From Deltaproteobacteria bacterium (GTDB lineage: Bacteria; Desulfobacterota; Desulfobacteria; Desulfobacterales; JAUWMJ01), in the NCBI GenBank assembly GCA_030638575.1, contig DAOWEJ010000105.1, positions 1 through 55,072 of the forward strand: a stretch of 55,072 bases of DNA. The letters run 5' to 3'. Made by a program: the position numbers and the translations under genes. Positions 1 to 9,047 of the stretch are shown piece after piece (the first letter of the stretch is position 1; every line of letters starts with the position of its first letter). The notes beneath the pieces are model-generated. The model searched no databases. It had not been told where the DNA came from and worked only from the letters and a program-made list of their open reading frames with translations.

Positions 1-332
1 AATTGTCATCAGGATCAGGCGCAACTGCTGTGCAGTCACCGCCGTGCGGAACCACCTGCGTGGTTGTACCAAGAATACTTCCACCCGCGTTAGCCACAAA
101 TTCCACCGTGTATGTGTCAATGGCAAAGTTCGCATAGATCGTCATAGGCGAGGTAACATTCGTCACAGTCAGTGGATCTTCAGTGCCTGTATGATCGCCT
201 GTCCAGTCGACAAAGTGATAATTGTCATCAGGATCAGGCTCAACTGCTGTGCAGTCACCGCCGTGCGGAACCACCTGCGTGGTTGTACCAAGAATACTTC
301 CACCCGCGTTAGCCACAAATTCCACCGTGTAC
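1..332. repeat. Near-identical 219-bp tandem repeat (InlB-type domain DNA)
   Basis: Bases 1-112 and 220-331 are almost identical, giving a period of 219 bp (73 codons) inside the beta-helix gene. The copies differ at only a few bases, so the domain duplication is recent or kept uniform by recombination. More copies may lie beyond the left edge. Confidence 0.85.
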
Positions 333-1708
333 GCCAAATATTCGTAGGCACCCATATCAACGATCGGGATCCCTAAGACACCGGCGTTGCCAGTATCTCC
401 AGTCGCGGGGTCATCAAAGCGACGCGGGTTGTCGTCCAGATCGTTCGGGATCACCTCGCCTGTGTCGGTATCGTTATCAAGATCTGCTAAATCGTCTGGA
501 AGTGCATCGTTGTCGGCCGCATCAATAGCCGGAGATCCTGCAACTATATGATAGTCAAGAACCCCGGCGAAATCAGGATCCTGGCTAATATTCCCGTTAC
601 CGGCATATCCTGTCTGATCAATATCGGAGTAAGAAACATCAGGCGTACCGCTAAAAGTATAGATCTCATTCCCATCAGTAGTTGCTGTATCTCCCCACAG
701 GATGCAGTTTGTGATGACGGGGCTGGATGCATAGTTAAAGATCGCGCCACCGTAGTTTGCGTCGTTTTCCGAAAAAGTGCAGTTTGTGATAATGGGGTTG
801 GATGTGTCGTTCCTGATTGCCCCCCCCTGGTAATCTGTGTTATTTCCCGAAAAAACGCAGTTTGTGATGATGGGGTCAGAGCCGCTGTTGCAAATCCCGC
901 CGCCTTCCCCGCCGGTATTTAGGGAGTTATCCCAGAAGGTACAGTTGGTTATGATGGTAGAAGGTGAAGTCCTGTTGTAGATCGCGCCGCCGTTGTCTGC
1001 GCCGTTATCTGAAAAGCTACACCTGGTAATCATGGTATCTACTGAGTAAATGTAGATCCCACCGCCGTCCCCTGCGGTGTTTCCCGAAATAATACAGTTG
1101 GTGATGGTAACAGTGGATGGCGAGTTGATCATGAAAATCCCGCCGCCCAGGGTTGTAGCCTCGTTTGATTGAACGGTGCAGTTGGTAATAGTGGGGGAGC
1201 AAGCTTCGATGAAGATTCCCGCACCGCGATCATTTATGCTACCACCATTAGCAAGACCTCCGGTGATAGTAAATCCATCTATGGCTGCATCTGCGGTCAT
1301 ATAAAAACAGTGATAAACCGCATTATTCCCATTCACCGTGGTCACAAATGTTTCCCAGTCCCTGTCCCCCCAGCCGGGATCTCCACCCGTGGGGAAACCA
1401 CCATAGATATAAACCGCCTTGTCCACATCAATTTGAGAGGTAAGGGTATATGTACCTTCCCTAACCCAGATTTCGTCGTCCGCCACGGTCGCCACATCGT
1501 CTATAGCCGCTTGAATTGTCTGAAAGGCCAGAGCCCAAGTTGTTCCATCTCCCCCGCCGGCCGCACCCACATCCACGTAAACCGTATCAGCTTGAGCGCT
1601 GGATAATGGGCTTAGCGTAAAAGCAAGTACGCAAAAAACCGCCAACCACAAAACCTTAATAATACGATTATTTTTTACCTTAAAAAGACCTCTCATGTTT
1701 ACCTTCAT
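1..1708 (-). CDS. Secreted beta-helix protein with InlB-type repeats (partial, C-terminus off window)
   Basis: Reading the minus strand from the ATG at 1708 gives an open frame to the left edge (about 569 codons, no stop). A Shine-Dalgarno AGGAGG lies just upstream and favours this ATG over the one at 1696. Residues about 1-40 form a signal peptide with basic start, hydrophobic core and an A-Q-A end. Residues about 90-330 carry many short repeats of the type TNCTFS-N-GGAI, typical of right-handed parallel beta-helix surface proteins. After a stretch rich in Asp and Asn, tandem 73-residue repeats follow (YTVEFVANAGGSILGTT...), like divergent InlB B-repeats. The product is probably exported and structural or adhesive; no enzymatic residues were recognised. 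A sigma54 promoter at about 1958-1976 suggests co-regulation with the polysaccharide genes. Whether it ends in a PEP-CTERM or another anchor cannot be seen. Confidence 0.85.
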   Translation of the reverse strand, partial: MKVNMRGLFKVKNNRIIKVLWLAVFCVLAFTLSPLSSAQADTVYVDVGAAGGGDGTTWALAFQTIQAAIDDVATVADDEIWVREGTYTLTSQIDVDKAVYIYGGFPTGGDPGWGDRDWETFVTTVNGNNAVYHCFYMTADAAIDGFTITGGLANGGSINDRGAGIFIEACSPTITNCTVQSNEATTLGGGIFMINSPSTVTITNCIISGNTAGDGGGIYIYSVDTMITRCSFSDNGADNGGAIYNRTSPSTIITNCTFWDNSLNTGGEGGGICNSGSDPIITNCVFSGNNTDYQGGAIRNDTSNPIITNCTFSENDANYGGAIFNYASSPVITNCILWGDTATTDGNEIYTFSGTPDVSYSDIDQTGYAGNGNISQDPDFAGVLDYHIVAGSPAIDAADNDALPDDLADLDNDTDTGEVIPNDLDDNPRRFDDPATGDTGNAGVLGIPIVDMGAYEYLAYTVEFVANAGGSILGTTTQVVPHGGDCTAVEPDPDDNYHFVDWTGDHTGTEDPLTVTNVTSPMTIYANFAIDTYTVEFVANAGGSILGTTTQVVPHGGDCTAVAPDPDDN

Positions 1709-1726
1709 TTTTTCCTCCTTTTGTAG

Positions 1727-1910
1727 TGGAATGGATTCGATTTTATTATTTTTTATTAGACAGGATTTATAGGATTCTTTGTTTATGACTTTCCAGAAGA
1801 AAGTCATAAAATTCCCCAGTTAAATGGTCCTTCGGAATTTAACGCGGCAGGCGGGCCCCGGTTAAATTCGCTTCGCTCCTCATTGGCATGAATTTAACAA
1901 GGCAGGCCTG
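1727..1910. repeat. Composite spacer repeat, left half (copy R1)
   Basis: Begins with the arm GGAATGGATTCGATTTT followed by TTAGACAGGATTTATAGGAT, shared with the other composite repeats. It contains a perfect 12-bp-stem hairpin at 1782-1810 with loop CAGAA. The matching right arm is not present. Confidence 0.7.
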
Positions 1911-1947
1911 CAGCAAACAGTATGACATAAGAAATTTTGAACTCTGA

Positions 1948-1976
1948 GGGTGGTTATAAGCAATTGATGTGCCAAA
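1948..1976 (-). promoter_or_regulatory. Sigma54 promoter P1 (beta-helix gene)
   Basis: Minus-strand TTTGGCAC-ATCAA-TTGCTT, with GG at 1973-1972 and GC at 1961-1960, exactly the 12-bp -24/-12 spacing of RpoN promoters. The start point is predicted near 1948, leaving a leader of about 240 nt before the ATG at 1708. The core is identical to P2. Confidence 0.8.
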
Positions 1977-2100
1977 CGGGCTGATTTTCCTTTTAAAATA
2001 TAATATTTATATTTAGATGAATTATCAGCAGGTTAGTCAACAGGTTGTAAACTGTGATCATATAAACTACAAGTGTTTTTCAGGGGTTTGGTTAGAGTAG

Positions 2101-2112
2101 GTAAATTATTAC
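2101..2112. promoter_or_regulatory. Candidate enhancer palindrome GTAAATTATTAC (P1)
   Basis: GTAA/TTAC inverted repeat about 130 bp upstream of P1. Related palindromes occur upstream of P2, P3 and P4. It is a candidate EBP binding site; AT-rich chance matches are possible. Confidence 0.4.
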
Positions 2113-2117
2113 ATAAT

Positions 2118-2311
2118 GAGACCTTTGAAAAACGGCACTTTTCGAAGTCTTGCGCTTATCTGCCCGATTTCTGCGTCAGGCTCAAATTTCGGCACTTTTG
2201 TGAAGCTTTAGCGCTATCCTCGATCCGCCTTAGGTGGACCTGTGGTTGATCCGCCTTGGGCGGATCGCCTTCCTTGAACTCGAACAAAAATTACCATTTT
2301 TCAAAGGTCTC
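2118..2311. mobile_element. GAGACC-ended MITE-like element, copy 1 (194 bp)
   Basis: Inverted ends GAGACCTTTGAAAAACG and ATTTTTCAAAGGTCTC; no coding capacity. Copies 2 and 3 are at 24676 and 25255. This copy sits inside the region upstream of P1, between two candidate enhancer palindromes. The related region upstream of P2 lacks it, which supports insertion. Confidence 0.75.
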
Positions 2312-2331
2312 ATTATAATAAGTAAATATAG

Positions 2332-2343
2332 GTAATTCATTAC
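2332..2343. promoter_or_regulatory. Candidate enhancer palindrome GTAATTCATTAC (P1, distal)
   Basis: Perfect GTAAT-TC-ATTAC palindrome. It is about 360 bp from P1 now, but would be about 165 bp away without the 194-bp insertion, close to the distances at P2 and P4 (about 160 bp). Confidence 0.45.
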
Positions 2344-2450
2344 ACATTTTATGAAATAAATTGCACTTTGAAATTTTAAATCCGAACGAAAACTGCATCG
2401 CTTCGCGAAGTTTTTACTGCCCAAAGGGCATGCAACCTTTTCCTGGCTTC

Positions 2451-4148
2451 CTACCCTCCCAGCTTTTTCCCATTTACTTCGTCTTTAATACGCTTTACAT
2501 GACCCCGGCCTAAGCCTTTTACTTCACAACCGAGTTCAAAGTATCGTCGAATCTTGTTATCATCAAGCAGGCCAAAGCAATCGATAACAGCTGCAGGGCG
2601 GCCTATAAATTCTACCACGGTCTCCGGACTTAACTCCATGTATTCCTGGTGTCTGACGGCAAGCACAACTGCATCAGCGCCATGGAGTGTATCTTGTAAG
2701 TCTTTTTGAACACGAATTTCATTAAGATTTTCCTGGTTGCGGAAGAACCTTGCCATGGAGTGGCCGGGTGCAGGATATGTATCCTGTTTTTCAAGTTCCC
2801 ACCAGTGTTTGACATATGGATCGTGAACAACGACATCTCCTCCCATTTCCGTTATTTTCCTGACGATAATCTCAGATCCGCTGTAACGCGTATCTCCCAC
2901 ATCCTCCCTGTATGAGACTCCAAGAACGGCAACCCTTGAAGCAGCAACGATTTTTCCCATGTTCCGAAGTGCATCCCGAACCAGTTGGGCCACATGAAGT
3001 GATCTGGTATCGTTTATGTTAATAGAGGACGGTGTGATCTGAAAAATATCATCTTCAAAGCCCATGAGTGTGTGATAGGCCCATACACCCAACCCGCCGT
3101 CTTTTGGCAGGCAGTATCCACCGATTCCGGGCCCTGGAAAAATAATATTTGAATGGGTTGGCCGAACCTTAATGGCTTTAATCACTTTTGTCAGGTCCAC
3201 ACCATTTCTTTCGGAAAACAGACTCCACTCATTTAAAAAAGCAAGTATTGAAGCGCGATAAGAATTCTCTACTATTTTGCACGTTTCGCTTTCAATGGGA
3301 CGATCCAACACCGTAAGAGGATATTTATCCACATTGATAATATTTGACAGGAAATCGGTAACACGTTTGCGCGCTGCTTCGTTGATACCACTGCAAACCC
3401 GCCAAAAATCGCGGATGGAAGCCACATAATTTCGACCAGGCATGACGCGTTCAAAAGAATGGGCAAGAAGCGGTTCTGTATTTTGAAGGCCTCGATTTTC
3501 GAAGGACTTTTTGATAATGGGGTAGGCCACGTATTCAGTTGTACCTGGAGGAACAGTCGTTTCTATTAAAACCAGGCATTCGGGGTTAATTCTCTCCCCT
3601 ATAGTTTTCAGGCTGCTTTCCAGGGCTTCAATATCGGCACGACCCTGCATGACATTGCCGAAAGTTTCCTTGTAATAGTCACACTGAACATCCACGACAA
3701 CAATATCGGCAAGGGCAAGGACATCGTATGTATATGTCGCCGTCAATGTCTTTTTGTCATTAACACATCGGTAAATCAAAGGCGCCACTTCCGGATCTTC
3801 TGCTTCTACCGGAGCAATTCCGCGGTTGAGATAAGGAATTTTCCAAAAGGATCTAACTGAAGGTCTCTGCATACCGATGACAAAATATTTTGGATCTCCG
3901 GAATCAGAGGAAATTGAGTCTGCAACGACTCCTGCCATAACAGCACCTACAAAGCCAACACCCATTACAACAACAATTTCCCGCCCCATAAGTCGTTGCT
4001 CGTTGATAACTTTTTGCAGTCGCTTGAATTCTTCTTTGTAATCTTCTTCACATGGAAGCTGGAAGGTTTCACCGGAAGGGCAAATGGAAACCGCTTGTTC
4101 AGCTTGATCAGTTTCAGTTTTAACAGTCAGTTCTCTTGGTTGTTGCAT
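2451..4148 (-). CDS. Nucleotide-sugar (UDP-HexNAc) dehydrogenase family protein
   Basis: A protein of 565 residues of the UDP-glucose/UDP-GlcNAc/UDP-ManNAc 6-dehydrogenase family, which oxidises C6 of a UDP-sugar to a uronic acid in two NAD-dependent steps. Seen: Rossmann motif GVGFVG at 63-68, TVPPGTT near 198-204, central helix with SYRAS near 296-300, and catalytic GGYCLPKD with Cys346. It is longer than the usual 420-450 residues because of an N-terminal extension of about 55 residues. SD AGGAG precedes the ATG. It lies downstream of wbpD/B/E-like genes, where the first pathway enzyme (WbpA-type UDP-GlcNAc dehydrogenase) would fit; the exact substrate is not certain. The last codons run into an AAGCTGGGA-type dispersed repeat. 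Confidence 0.85.
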   Translation of the reverse strand: MQQPRELTVKTETDQAEQAVSICPSGETFQLPCEEDYKEEFKRLQKVINEQRLMGREIVVVMGVGFVGAVMAGVVADSISSDSGDPKYFVIGMQRPSVRSFWKIPYLNRGIAPVEAEDPEVAPLIYRCVNDKKTLTATYTYDVLALADIVVVDVQCDYYKETFGNVMQGRADIEALESSLKTIGERINPECLVLIETTVPPGTTEYVAYPIIKKSFENRGLQNTEPLLAHSFERVMPGRNYVASIRDFWRVCSGINEAARKRVTDFLSNIINVDKYPLTVLDRPIESETCKIVENSYRASILAFLNEWSLFSERNGVDLTKVIKAIKVRPTHSNIIFPGPGIGGYCLPKDGGLGVWAYHTLMGFEDDIFQITPSSININDTRSLHVAQLVRDALRNMGKIVAASRVAVLGVSYREDVGDTRYSGSEIIVRKITEMGGDVVVHDPYVKHWWELEKQDTYPAPGHSMARFFRNQENLNEIRVQKDLQDTLHGADAVVLAVRHQEYMELSPETVVEFIGRPAAVIDCFGLLDDNKIRRYFELGCEVKGLGRGHVKRIKDEVNGKKLGG

Positions 4149-4165
4149 TTTATCTCCTGTGTTGA

Positions 4166-4386
4166 GTGGAATGGATTCGATTTTATTCTTAATAATTTAG
4201 ACAGGATCTACAAGATTAACTGGATTTGTTTTTCCAGGTTGTATTGGTATGTCATAGAAAGTAACGAATTGTCTGCGCTATATGAACTTACACGGGTGTT
4301 TTTTCCGCTGAAAGCGGATTATGTTTTTCCGGTTTCTTCCGGAAACCGGAAAACAAACATCCTGAAAATCCTGTAGATCCTGTCTA
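4166..4386. repeat. Composite spacer repeat (copy R2)
   Basis: Starts GGAATGGATTCGATTTTATT...TTAGACAGGAT and ends ATCCTGTAGATCCTGTCTAA, which overlaps the stop codon of the acetyltransferase gene. A hairpin at 4325-4353 has stem TTTTCCGGTTTC and loop TTCCG. Confidence 0.75.
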
Positions 4387-4857
4387 ACTTATTTCTCGTA
4401 TAACCCTGGCGGGATTGCCGGCAACGATTACTTCATCCGGAACGTCCTCGATCACCACACTGCCTGCACCAACAATTGAACCGGCTCCTATTGTTATTCC
4501 GCACATTATGGTTGCATTGGAACCGATGGATGCTGCCTGCTTTACAATAGTTGGAACAACCTCCCAGTCTTCTTCTGTTTGAAGGCCACCTGAATCACTG
4601 GCAGCCCTCGGAAATTTATCGTTAATGAACATCACACCGTGACCGACAAAAACGTCGTCTTCAATGGTTACGCCTTCGCAAATGAAGGTGTGGCTGGAAA
4701 TCTTACAGCGGTTTCCGACTGAAGCGTTTTTCTGCACCTCTACAAATGCTCCTATCTTTGTGTCATCTCCTATCCGGCAACCATAGAGGTTAATAAAACT
4801 ACCTAAAAATACATTTTTGCCAAGGATGACATCAGGTGCTATTTTTTTTGTTTCCAT
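4384..4857 (-). CDS. wbpD: Left-handed beta-helix N-acetyltransferase, WbpD/WlbB-like
   Basis: A 157-residue hexapeptide-repeat acyltransferase built of I/V-G-x-x rungs (VILGKNVFLGSF, IGDDTKIGAF, IGSNATIMCGITIGAGSIVGAGSVV) and ending NPARVIREIS, as in the WbpD/WlbB family. That family acetylates the 3-amino group of UDP-2-acetamido-3-amino-2,3-dideoxy-glucuronate from acetyl-CoA. Its neighbours are the matching oxidase and aminotransferase, which supports the assignment. It is shorter than typical WbpD (about 190 residues). No clear Shine-Dalgarno is visible before the ATG. The stop codon lies in a composite repeat. Confidence 0.75.
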   Translation of the reverse strand: METKKIAPDVILGKNVFLGSFINLYGCRIGDDTKIGAFVEVQKNASVGNRCKISSHTFICEGVTIEDDVFVGHGVMFINDKFPRAASDSGGLQTEEDWEVVPTIVKQAASIGSNATIMCGITIGAGSIVGAGSVVIEDVPDEVIVAGNPARVIREIS

Positions 4858-4875
4858 ATTATTTATTGAATTTTT

Positions 4876-5320
4876 TTAGACAGGATTAACCCCGGTGAAA
4901 TGGTTTTTAATTTCACTGGGCAGGCAGGATAGACTGGATTTTCTGTTCACGGCTTTCCAGAATAAAGCCATGAAATACAATCGCCTTCGGCGAAGAAAAG
5001 ATAATGACATGCATTATTTATAGCACATTACATTGGTCGTATTCATATCAAATGAAAGTTTAAAAAATAAGCTATATTAACAGTCTATTTCCGCTGAAAG
5101 CGGATTAAGTTTTCCCACTTCCATCCAGCCGTCGCAGCTTGGCAGATGCTATGGCGAGGCAAGCAGCGAAGTGGGAAAGAATAAAAATTATCCTGAAAAT
5201 CCCTGGCCCAGACCTGGTTTTAAGAATAACACCTAACTGAAGCTATTATCTAACACTTAATAACAACATATAAACGAAACTGCTCTCGTCGCGCCAGGGC
5301 AGGCTTGTAAATCCTGTCAG
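4876..5320. repeat. Composite spacer repeat (copy R3), fills a 475-bp gap
   Basis: Bounded by TTAGACAGGATTAAC and AATCCTGTCAGCTAA. It contains a module at about 5105-5180 (GCCGTCGCAGCTTGGCAGATG...GCGAGGCAAGC) inside a hairpin with stem TTCCCACTTC; the same module recurs near 11574 and 20877. A block after 5210 (CCTGGCCCAGACCTGGTTT...) recurs at about 9324. No gene seen. Confidence 0.75.
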
Positions 5321-5332
5321 CTAATAATTTGT

Positions 5333-6343
5333 TCAAGAAATATCAACAGGAGCACCCTGGTTTTTCAGGGATTCTTCTGAGGCCACCAGAATTTTAACCA
5401 CTTCAAGGCCTGCAACTCCGTCTGTCTCCGGCTGTTTTCCATTTAAAATACAATCTGCAAAATGTTCTGCCTCCATTGCCAAAGCTTCGCAGTCGTCCAG
5501 TTTTGGGGCAAGCATATCACCTACTCTATACTGGACTTTCAGGTGATACAAATCCTCTTTTGTCTCATAAAGATCGACGCCCTTGTCATAGATCTTTATT
5601 TTTTCGCTCGGCTCATTATCATCATAAAGAACCATTTTAGCAGTACCCCCGATCAATGTCTGGCGTAGCTTAACAGGTGATACCCAGCTGACGTTGATAT
5701 GAGCCACGATATTTTTTTCCATGTAAATCGTAAGAAGGGACTTGGGGACTATGCCGTTTCCATAAAAATGCGATCCGGTTGCGGATACGGCAACCTTTTT
5801 AAAGGGCATTAAATAATCCATTATCGAAATGTCGTGTGGTGCCAGATCCCAGACAACATTTACATCCTGCTGAAAAAGACCCAGGTTCATCCGTGTGGAA
5901 TCATAGTATATCAAGTCGCCCAGCTCGCCCTTTTCAATGATTTCTTTTATCTTACGAACCGCTCCGGTATATACAAAAGTATGGTCAACTAATAAAACCT
6001 TGTTTTTCTTCTGTGCAAGATCAATTAACTCTTCACCCTGCTCAACCTTCTCAGTCATGGGCTTTTCCAACCATACATGTTTACCTGATAAAATAGCATT
6101 TTTAGCCAATTCAAAATGTGTTGAAACCGGGGTAGCGACAGCGATTGCATCAAGTTGGGTATCGTTAAAAAGCTCTTCGACATTGCTGACCAGTTTCACA
6201 TTAGGATACAATTTACCGGCAGCCTCCAACCGGTCTGGAGAAAAGTCACATATTGAAGAAAGTTCTATTTCAGAGTTGTTGTTAAAGTTTCTGGCCAGGT
6301 TCGGCCCCCAATAGCCATAGCCTATTAGTCCTATTTTTATCAT
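5333..6343 (-). CDS. wbpB: Gfo/Idh/MocA oxidoreductase, WbpB/WlbA-like
   Basis: A 336-residue NAD-dependent sugar oxidoreductase with Rossmann motif GYGYWG at 8-13, the family EKP motif at 93-95, and the active-site pattern D166-LAPH170-D171. WbpB/WlbA oxidises C3 of UDP-GlcNAcA to the 3-keto sugar, the step before transamination by the adjacent aminotransferase. SD AAGGAG stands 7 nt before the ATG. Length and gene context fit the UDP-2,3-diacetamido-glucuronate pathway. Other Gfo/Idh/MocA sugar oxidases remain possible, as the family is broad. Confidence 0.8.
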   Translation of the reverse strand: MIKIGLIGYGYWGPNLARNFNNNSEIELSSICDFSPDRLEAAGKLYPNVKLVSNVEELFNDTQLDAIAVATPVSTHFELAKNAILSGKHVWLEKPMTEKVEQGEELIDLAQKKNKVLLVDHTFVYTGAVRKIKEIIEKGELGDLIYYDSTRMNLGLFQQDVNVVWDLAPHDISIMDYLMPFKKVAVSATGSHFYGNGIVPKSLLTIYMEKNIVAHINVSWVSPVKLRQTLIGGTAKMVLYDDNEPSEKIKIYDKGVDLYETKEDLYHLKVQYRVGDMLAPKLDDCEALAMEAEHFADCILNGKQPETDGVAGLEVVKILVASEESLKNQGAPVDIS

Positions 6344-6368
6344 GATATATCTCCTTATTATTTAAAAG

Positions 6369-6778
6369 AGGAATGGATTCGATTATATATCGTTTGGTGG
6401 ACAGGATTTACAGGATTTTTTGGATTGTTTTTGTTGTTTTCAGTTTCCTGAAGAAACTGAAAACACACAATCGCCTTCGGAGAAACTTATTTATTTTCCA
6501 AATAAAAAACTCCGAATAGTTACGACTAAATTAAGTTTGCTTTATCTAATGACCAAAAGACTTTTTTACCGTAGCAAGCGGAACTTTTTTTGGGTTTTTA
6601 GCGGCTCAGCAATAAATAGGTCGTCAAAAAGCGTAGCTTTGTATTGTAGCAATAAATGTTTAATTCTTCGCCGGAGGCGAATGGAACTTTCAGGCTTTCT
6701 TCCGGAAAGCCTGAAAAAACATCTTGTCCATCCTGTTAATCCTGTCAAAAAATTACACTAAAGATCAAATCCATTCCT
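6369..6778. repeat. Composite spacer repeat with inverted ends (copy R4), fills a 433-bp gap
   Basis: The ends AGGAATGGATTCGAT and ATCAAATCCATTCCT are inverted copies (14 of 15). Inside are GACAGGATTTACAGGAT and ATCCTGTTAATCCTGTC, also inverted. Two hairpins (6436-6464, stem GTTTTCAGTTTC, loop CTGAA; 6688-6716, stem TTTCAGGCTTTC, loop TTCCG) lie near the ends. The right end overlaps the stop codon of the aminotransferase gene. Confidence 0.8.
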
Positions 6779-7886
6779 ATTTATTATTCATGAATTCTTT
6801 TATAGATTCTGCAACGTATTCAATCTGTTCTTTTGACAATTGAGGGTACATTGGAAGAGAAATCAAGCGGCCGGCCACATTTTCGGTGACCGGAAATGCT
6901 CCTTCTTTAAACCCAAAATGCGCATACGCCTTTTGAAGATGCAACGGTGCGGGATAGTGTAAGCCTGTTGCAATTCCCTTATCGCCTAGGAACTGTTGCA
7001 GGCGGTCACGATCATCTATTAAAATAACGTAAAGGTGGTAAACCGATACGGCAAAATCAGCTTCTACCGGTATGGTGACTCCTGGAATTTCAGACAGGAG
7101 TTCGTTGTAATAAGCGGCATTTTCCCTGCGAGAACGGTTCCAAGCACCGAGTCTTTTAAGCTTTATGCGTAATACACCGGCCTGGATGGCATCGAGGCGG
7201 CCATTGTATCCTTCGATTTGGTGAAAATATTTCTTTTCTTGGCCATGGTCTCTGATCATGCGAATCTTATCAGCGATTTCATCGTCCTGTGTCACAACCG
7301 CACCTGCTTCTCCAAATGCGCCCAGATTCTTTCCCGGATAAAAACTGAAACATCCCGCAATACCCATAGCTCCGGCCTTCTTTCCCTTATATAAAGCACC
7401 ATGTGCCTGGCATGAGTCTTCAATAACGACCAGGTCATGCCTTTTAGCGATATCGAGGATTGGGTCCATATCCGCCGGCTGACCATATAAGTGAACAGGG
7501 ATAATTGCTTTTGTCTTTTCAGTAATTTTGTCTTCAATCTGAAAAAAATCGATATTGGAAGTATCAGGGTAAATATCAACAAAGACAGGAACAGCACCGA
7601 CCTGGGAAATTGCTTCTGTTGTTGCAATAAAAGTATTCGGCACCGTTATTACTTCATCACCCGGACCGACCCCGACTGCCATGAGAGCAAAACGAAGCGC
7701 GTCGGTTCCAGAACCGACCCCCACACAAAATTTACTGTCACATAAACTTGCGAACTCTTCTTCAAAACCGGACACCTGTGGGCCTCCGATGAATGAGGCG
7801 TTCTCCATAGCATCAGTCACCATGGGTAAAACTTCCTGTTCAATCTCTCTATACTGAATTTTCAGGTCAAGAAAAGGTACTTTCAT
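6777..7886 (-). CDS. wbpE: DegT/DnrJ/EryC1 sugar aminotransferase, WbpE/WlbC-like
   Basis: A 369-residue PLP-dependent aminotransferase. Seen: GVGSGTDAL (56-64) for phosphate binding, EDSCQAHGA (156-164) with the aspartate contacting the PLP ring, and SFYPGKNLGA with Schiff-base Lys186. In WbpE/WlbC, the 3-keto group of UDP-2-acetamido-3-keto-glucuronate is aminated with glutamate as donor. SD AAGGAG precedes the ATG. It is followed downstream by the oxidase, N-acetyltransferase and dehydrogenase, completing a likely route to UDP-GlcNAc(3NAc)A. Confidence 0.85.
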   Translation of the reverse strand: MKVPFLDLKIQYREIEQEVLPMVTDAMENASFIGGPQVSGFEEEFASLCDSKFCVGVGSGTDALRFALMAVGVGPGDEVITVPNTFIATTEAISQVGAVPVFVDIYPDTSNIDFFQIEDKITEKTKAIIPVHLYGQPADMDPILDIAKRHDLVVIEDSCQAHGALYKGKKAGAMGIAGCFSFYPGKNLGAFGEAGAVVTQDDEIADKIRMIRDHGQEKKYFHQIEGYNGRLDAIQAGVLRIKLKRLGAWNRSRRENAAYYNELLSEIPGVTIPVEADFAVSVYHLYVILIDDRDRLQQFLGDKGIATGLHYPAPLHLQKAYAHFGFKEGAFPVTENVAGRLISLPMYPQLSKEQIEYVAESIKEFMNNK

Positions 7887-7913
7887 AATGATTCTTCTCC
7901 TTGAATTTTATTT

Positions 7914-8173
7914 TTATCGACAGGATTAACCCCGGTGAAATGGTTTTTAATTTCACTGGGCAGGCAGGGCAAGCAATCGCCTTCGGCGAACAAGAGATAA
8001 TGACATGCATTTTATAGCACATTGCATTGGTCGTATTCAGATCAAATGAAAGTTTAAAAAATGAGTTGTATAAACAGTCTATTTCCGCTGAAAGCGGATT
8101 AGATTTAATCACTTCCATCCGGGAAGTGATTAAAATAGAAACTATCCTGTATAATCCTGTCAATCCTGTCTAA
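7914..8173. repeat. Composite spacer repeat (copy R5)
   Basis: Bounded by GACAGGATTAACCCCGG and AATCCTGTCTAAT. The left part repeats R3 almost word for word (GTGAAATGGTTTTTAATTTC; ATAATGACATGCAT). Hairpin at 8104-8134, stem TTTAATCACTTCC, loop ATCCG. Confidence 0.75.
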
Positions 8174-8176
8174 TAT

Positions 8177-9031
8177 TTAATTTAGTTTTGTTAGGAGGAT
8201 CAGGAGTTGCTCTGCAACCTTTTTCCGGCCTGTTTCATTAAGGTGACCACCGTCGTAAGTGTATTCCGGGACAAGGGTATAATAAGTTTTTCCGCTTTTT
8301 GTAAATGACGAACGCGTCCCATCGGGAAAAGTTGATTCTATCTTTGCGAGGTCGAAGATGGGAGCTTTCCCATCGTATTCTTGAACAAGCATCTCATTGA
8401 AGAGACTCCTTTTTATATTGTCATGATAGTCAAAAACAGGTCTGCCGATAATCTTCTTTATTGCATTCTTGGCGCTCCTGATCAAACCCTGAAGGCCGAC
8501 TGGTTTGGAAGTGAGGGGTACGGTAACATGAACAAATGTTGTATTCGGATAAGCGTCTATTAATTTTGAAAGAGTATTTTTATAGTCATTGAAAATATTC
8601 CGAATTTCGGTTCCAGCCCTTACATCCACATAACAGAATTTAAAAAAGGCGATGTCCGCTTCCTTACCGATACCTCTATCCATAAAATTTGCAAAGGCGT
8701 CTATTTTTGATCCTGGATCAGTATTCTTACCAACCTTTGAATGTGCAAAAAGGCCAGATTTAAAATCAGATTGGTCGGTAGTTTCAATAATATTTAGCTT
8801 AATCTGAGGATTTTCTTTCATAAGGTCTTTGATGCCGTCTATGATATTGAAACCTACTGACTGGTGGCCAAAATATATCTTTTTTTGAGAAAGTTTTTCC
8901 CATTTAGCAGTCGGAATATCTTTTACGCTGGGAAATCGAGCTGCTTTTTCTGGCATTTCTCCTCCACTGCAACTGATTAATAAAAATGAAAACAAAGTTA
9001 TTATTAATAGAGATTTGTTGTTTAGTGTCAT
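8177..9031 (-). CDS. Lipoprotein, SGNH/GDSL-hydrolase-like
   Basis: A 284-residue protein with a lipoprotein signal (hydrophobic 8-20, lipobox LLISC, lipidated Cys21). The mature part has a YFGHQSVGFN motif near residue 52 and DGGHLNETG near the C-terminus; the D-x-x-H pattern resembles the Asp-His end of SGNH esterases, and Ser in GHQSVG could be the nucleophile. The canonical GDS block is absent, so this is a resemblance only. It is the first gene after sigma54 promoter P2 and precedes the sugar-nucleotide genes. A role such as acylation or deacylation of the polysaccharide at the envelope is inferred. Only a weak SD (GAGAGG) is seen. Confidence 0.6.
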   Translation of the reverse strand: MTLNNKSLLIITLFSFLLISCSGGEMPEKAARFPSVKDIPTAKWEKLSQKKIYFGHQSVGFNIIDGIKDLMKENPQIKLNIIETTDQSDFKSGLFAHSKVGKNTDPGSKIDAFANFMDRGIGKEADIAFFKFCYVDVRAGTEIRNIFNDYKNTLSKLIDAYPNTTFVHVTVPLTSKPVGLQGLIRSAKNAIKKIIGRPVFDYHDNIKRSLFNEMLVQEYDGKAPIFDLAKIESTFPDGTRSSFTKSGKTYYTLVPEYTYDGGHLNETGRKKVAEQLLILLTKLN

Positions 9032-9047
9032 TTTAGCCTCTCTGTGT

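Noticed and set aside
548-1606. Plus-strand ORFs across the beta-helix gene
   Set aside because: They are low-complexity shadows of the minus-strand repeat protein, which has a signal peptide and SD.
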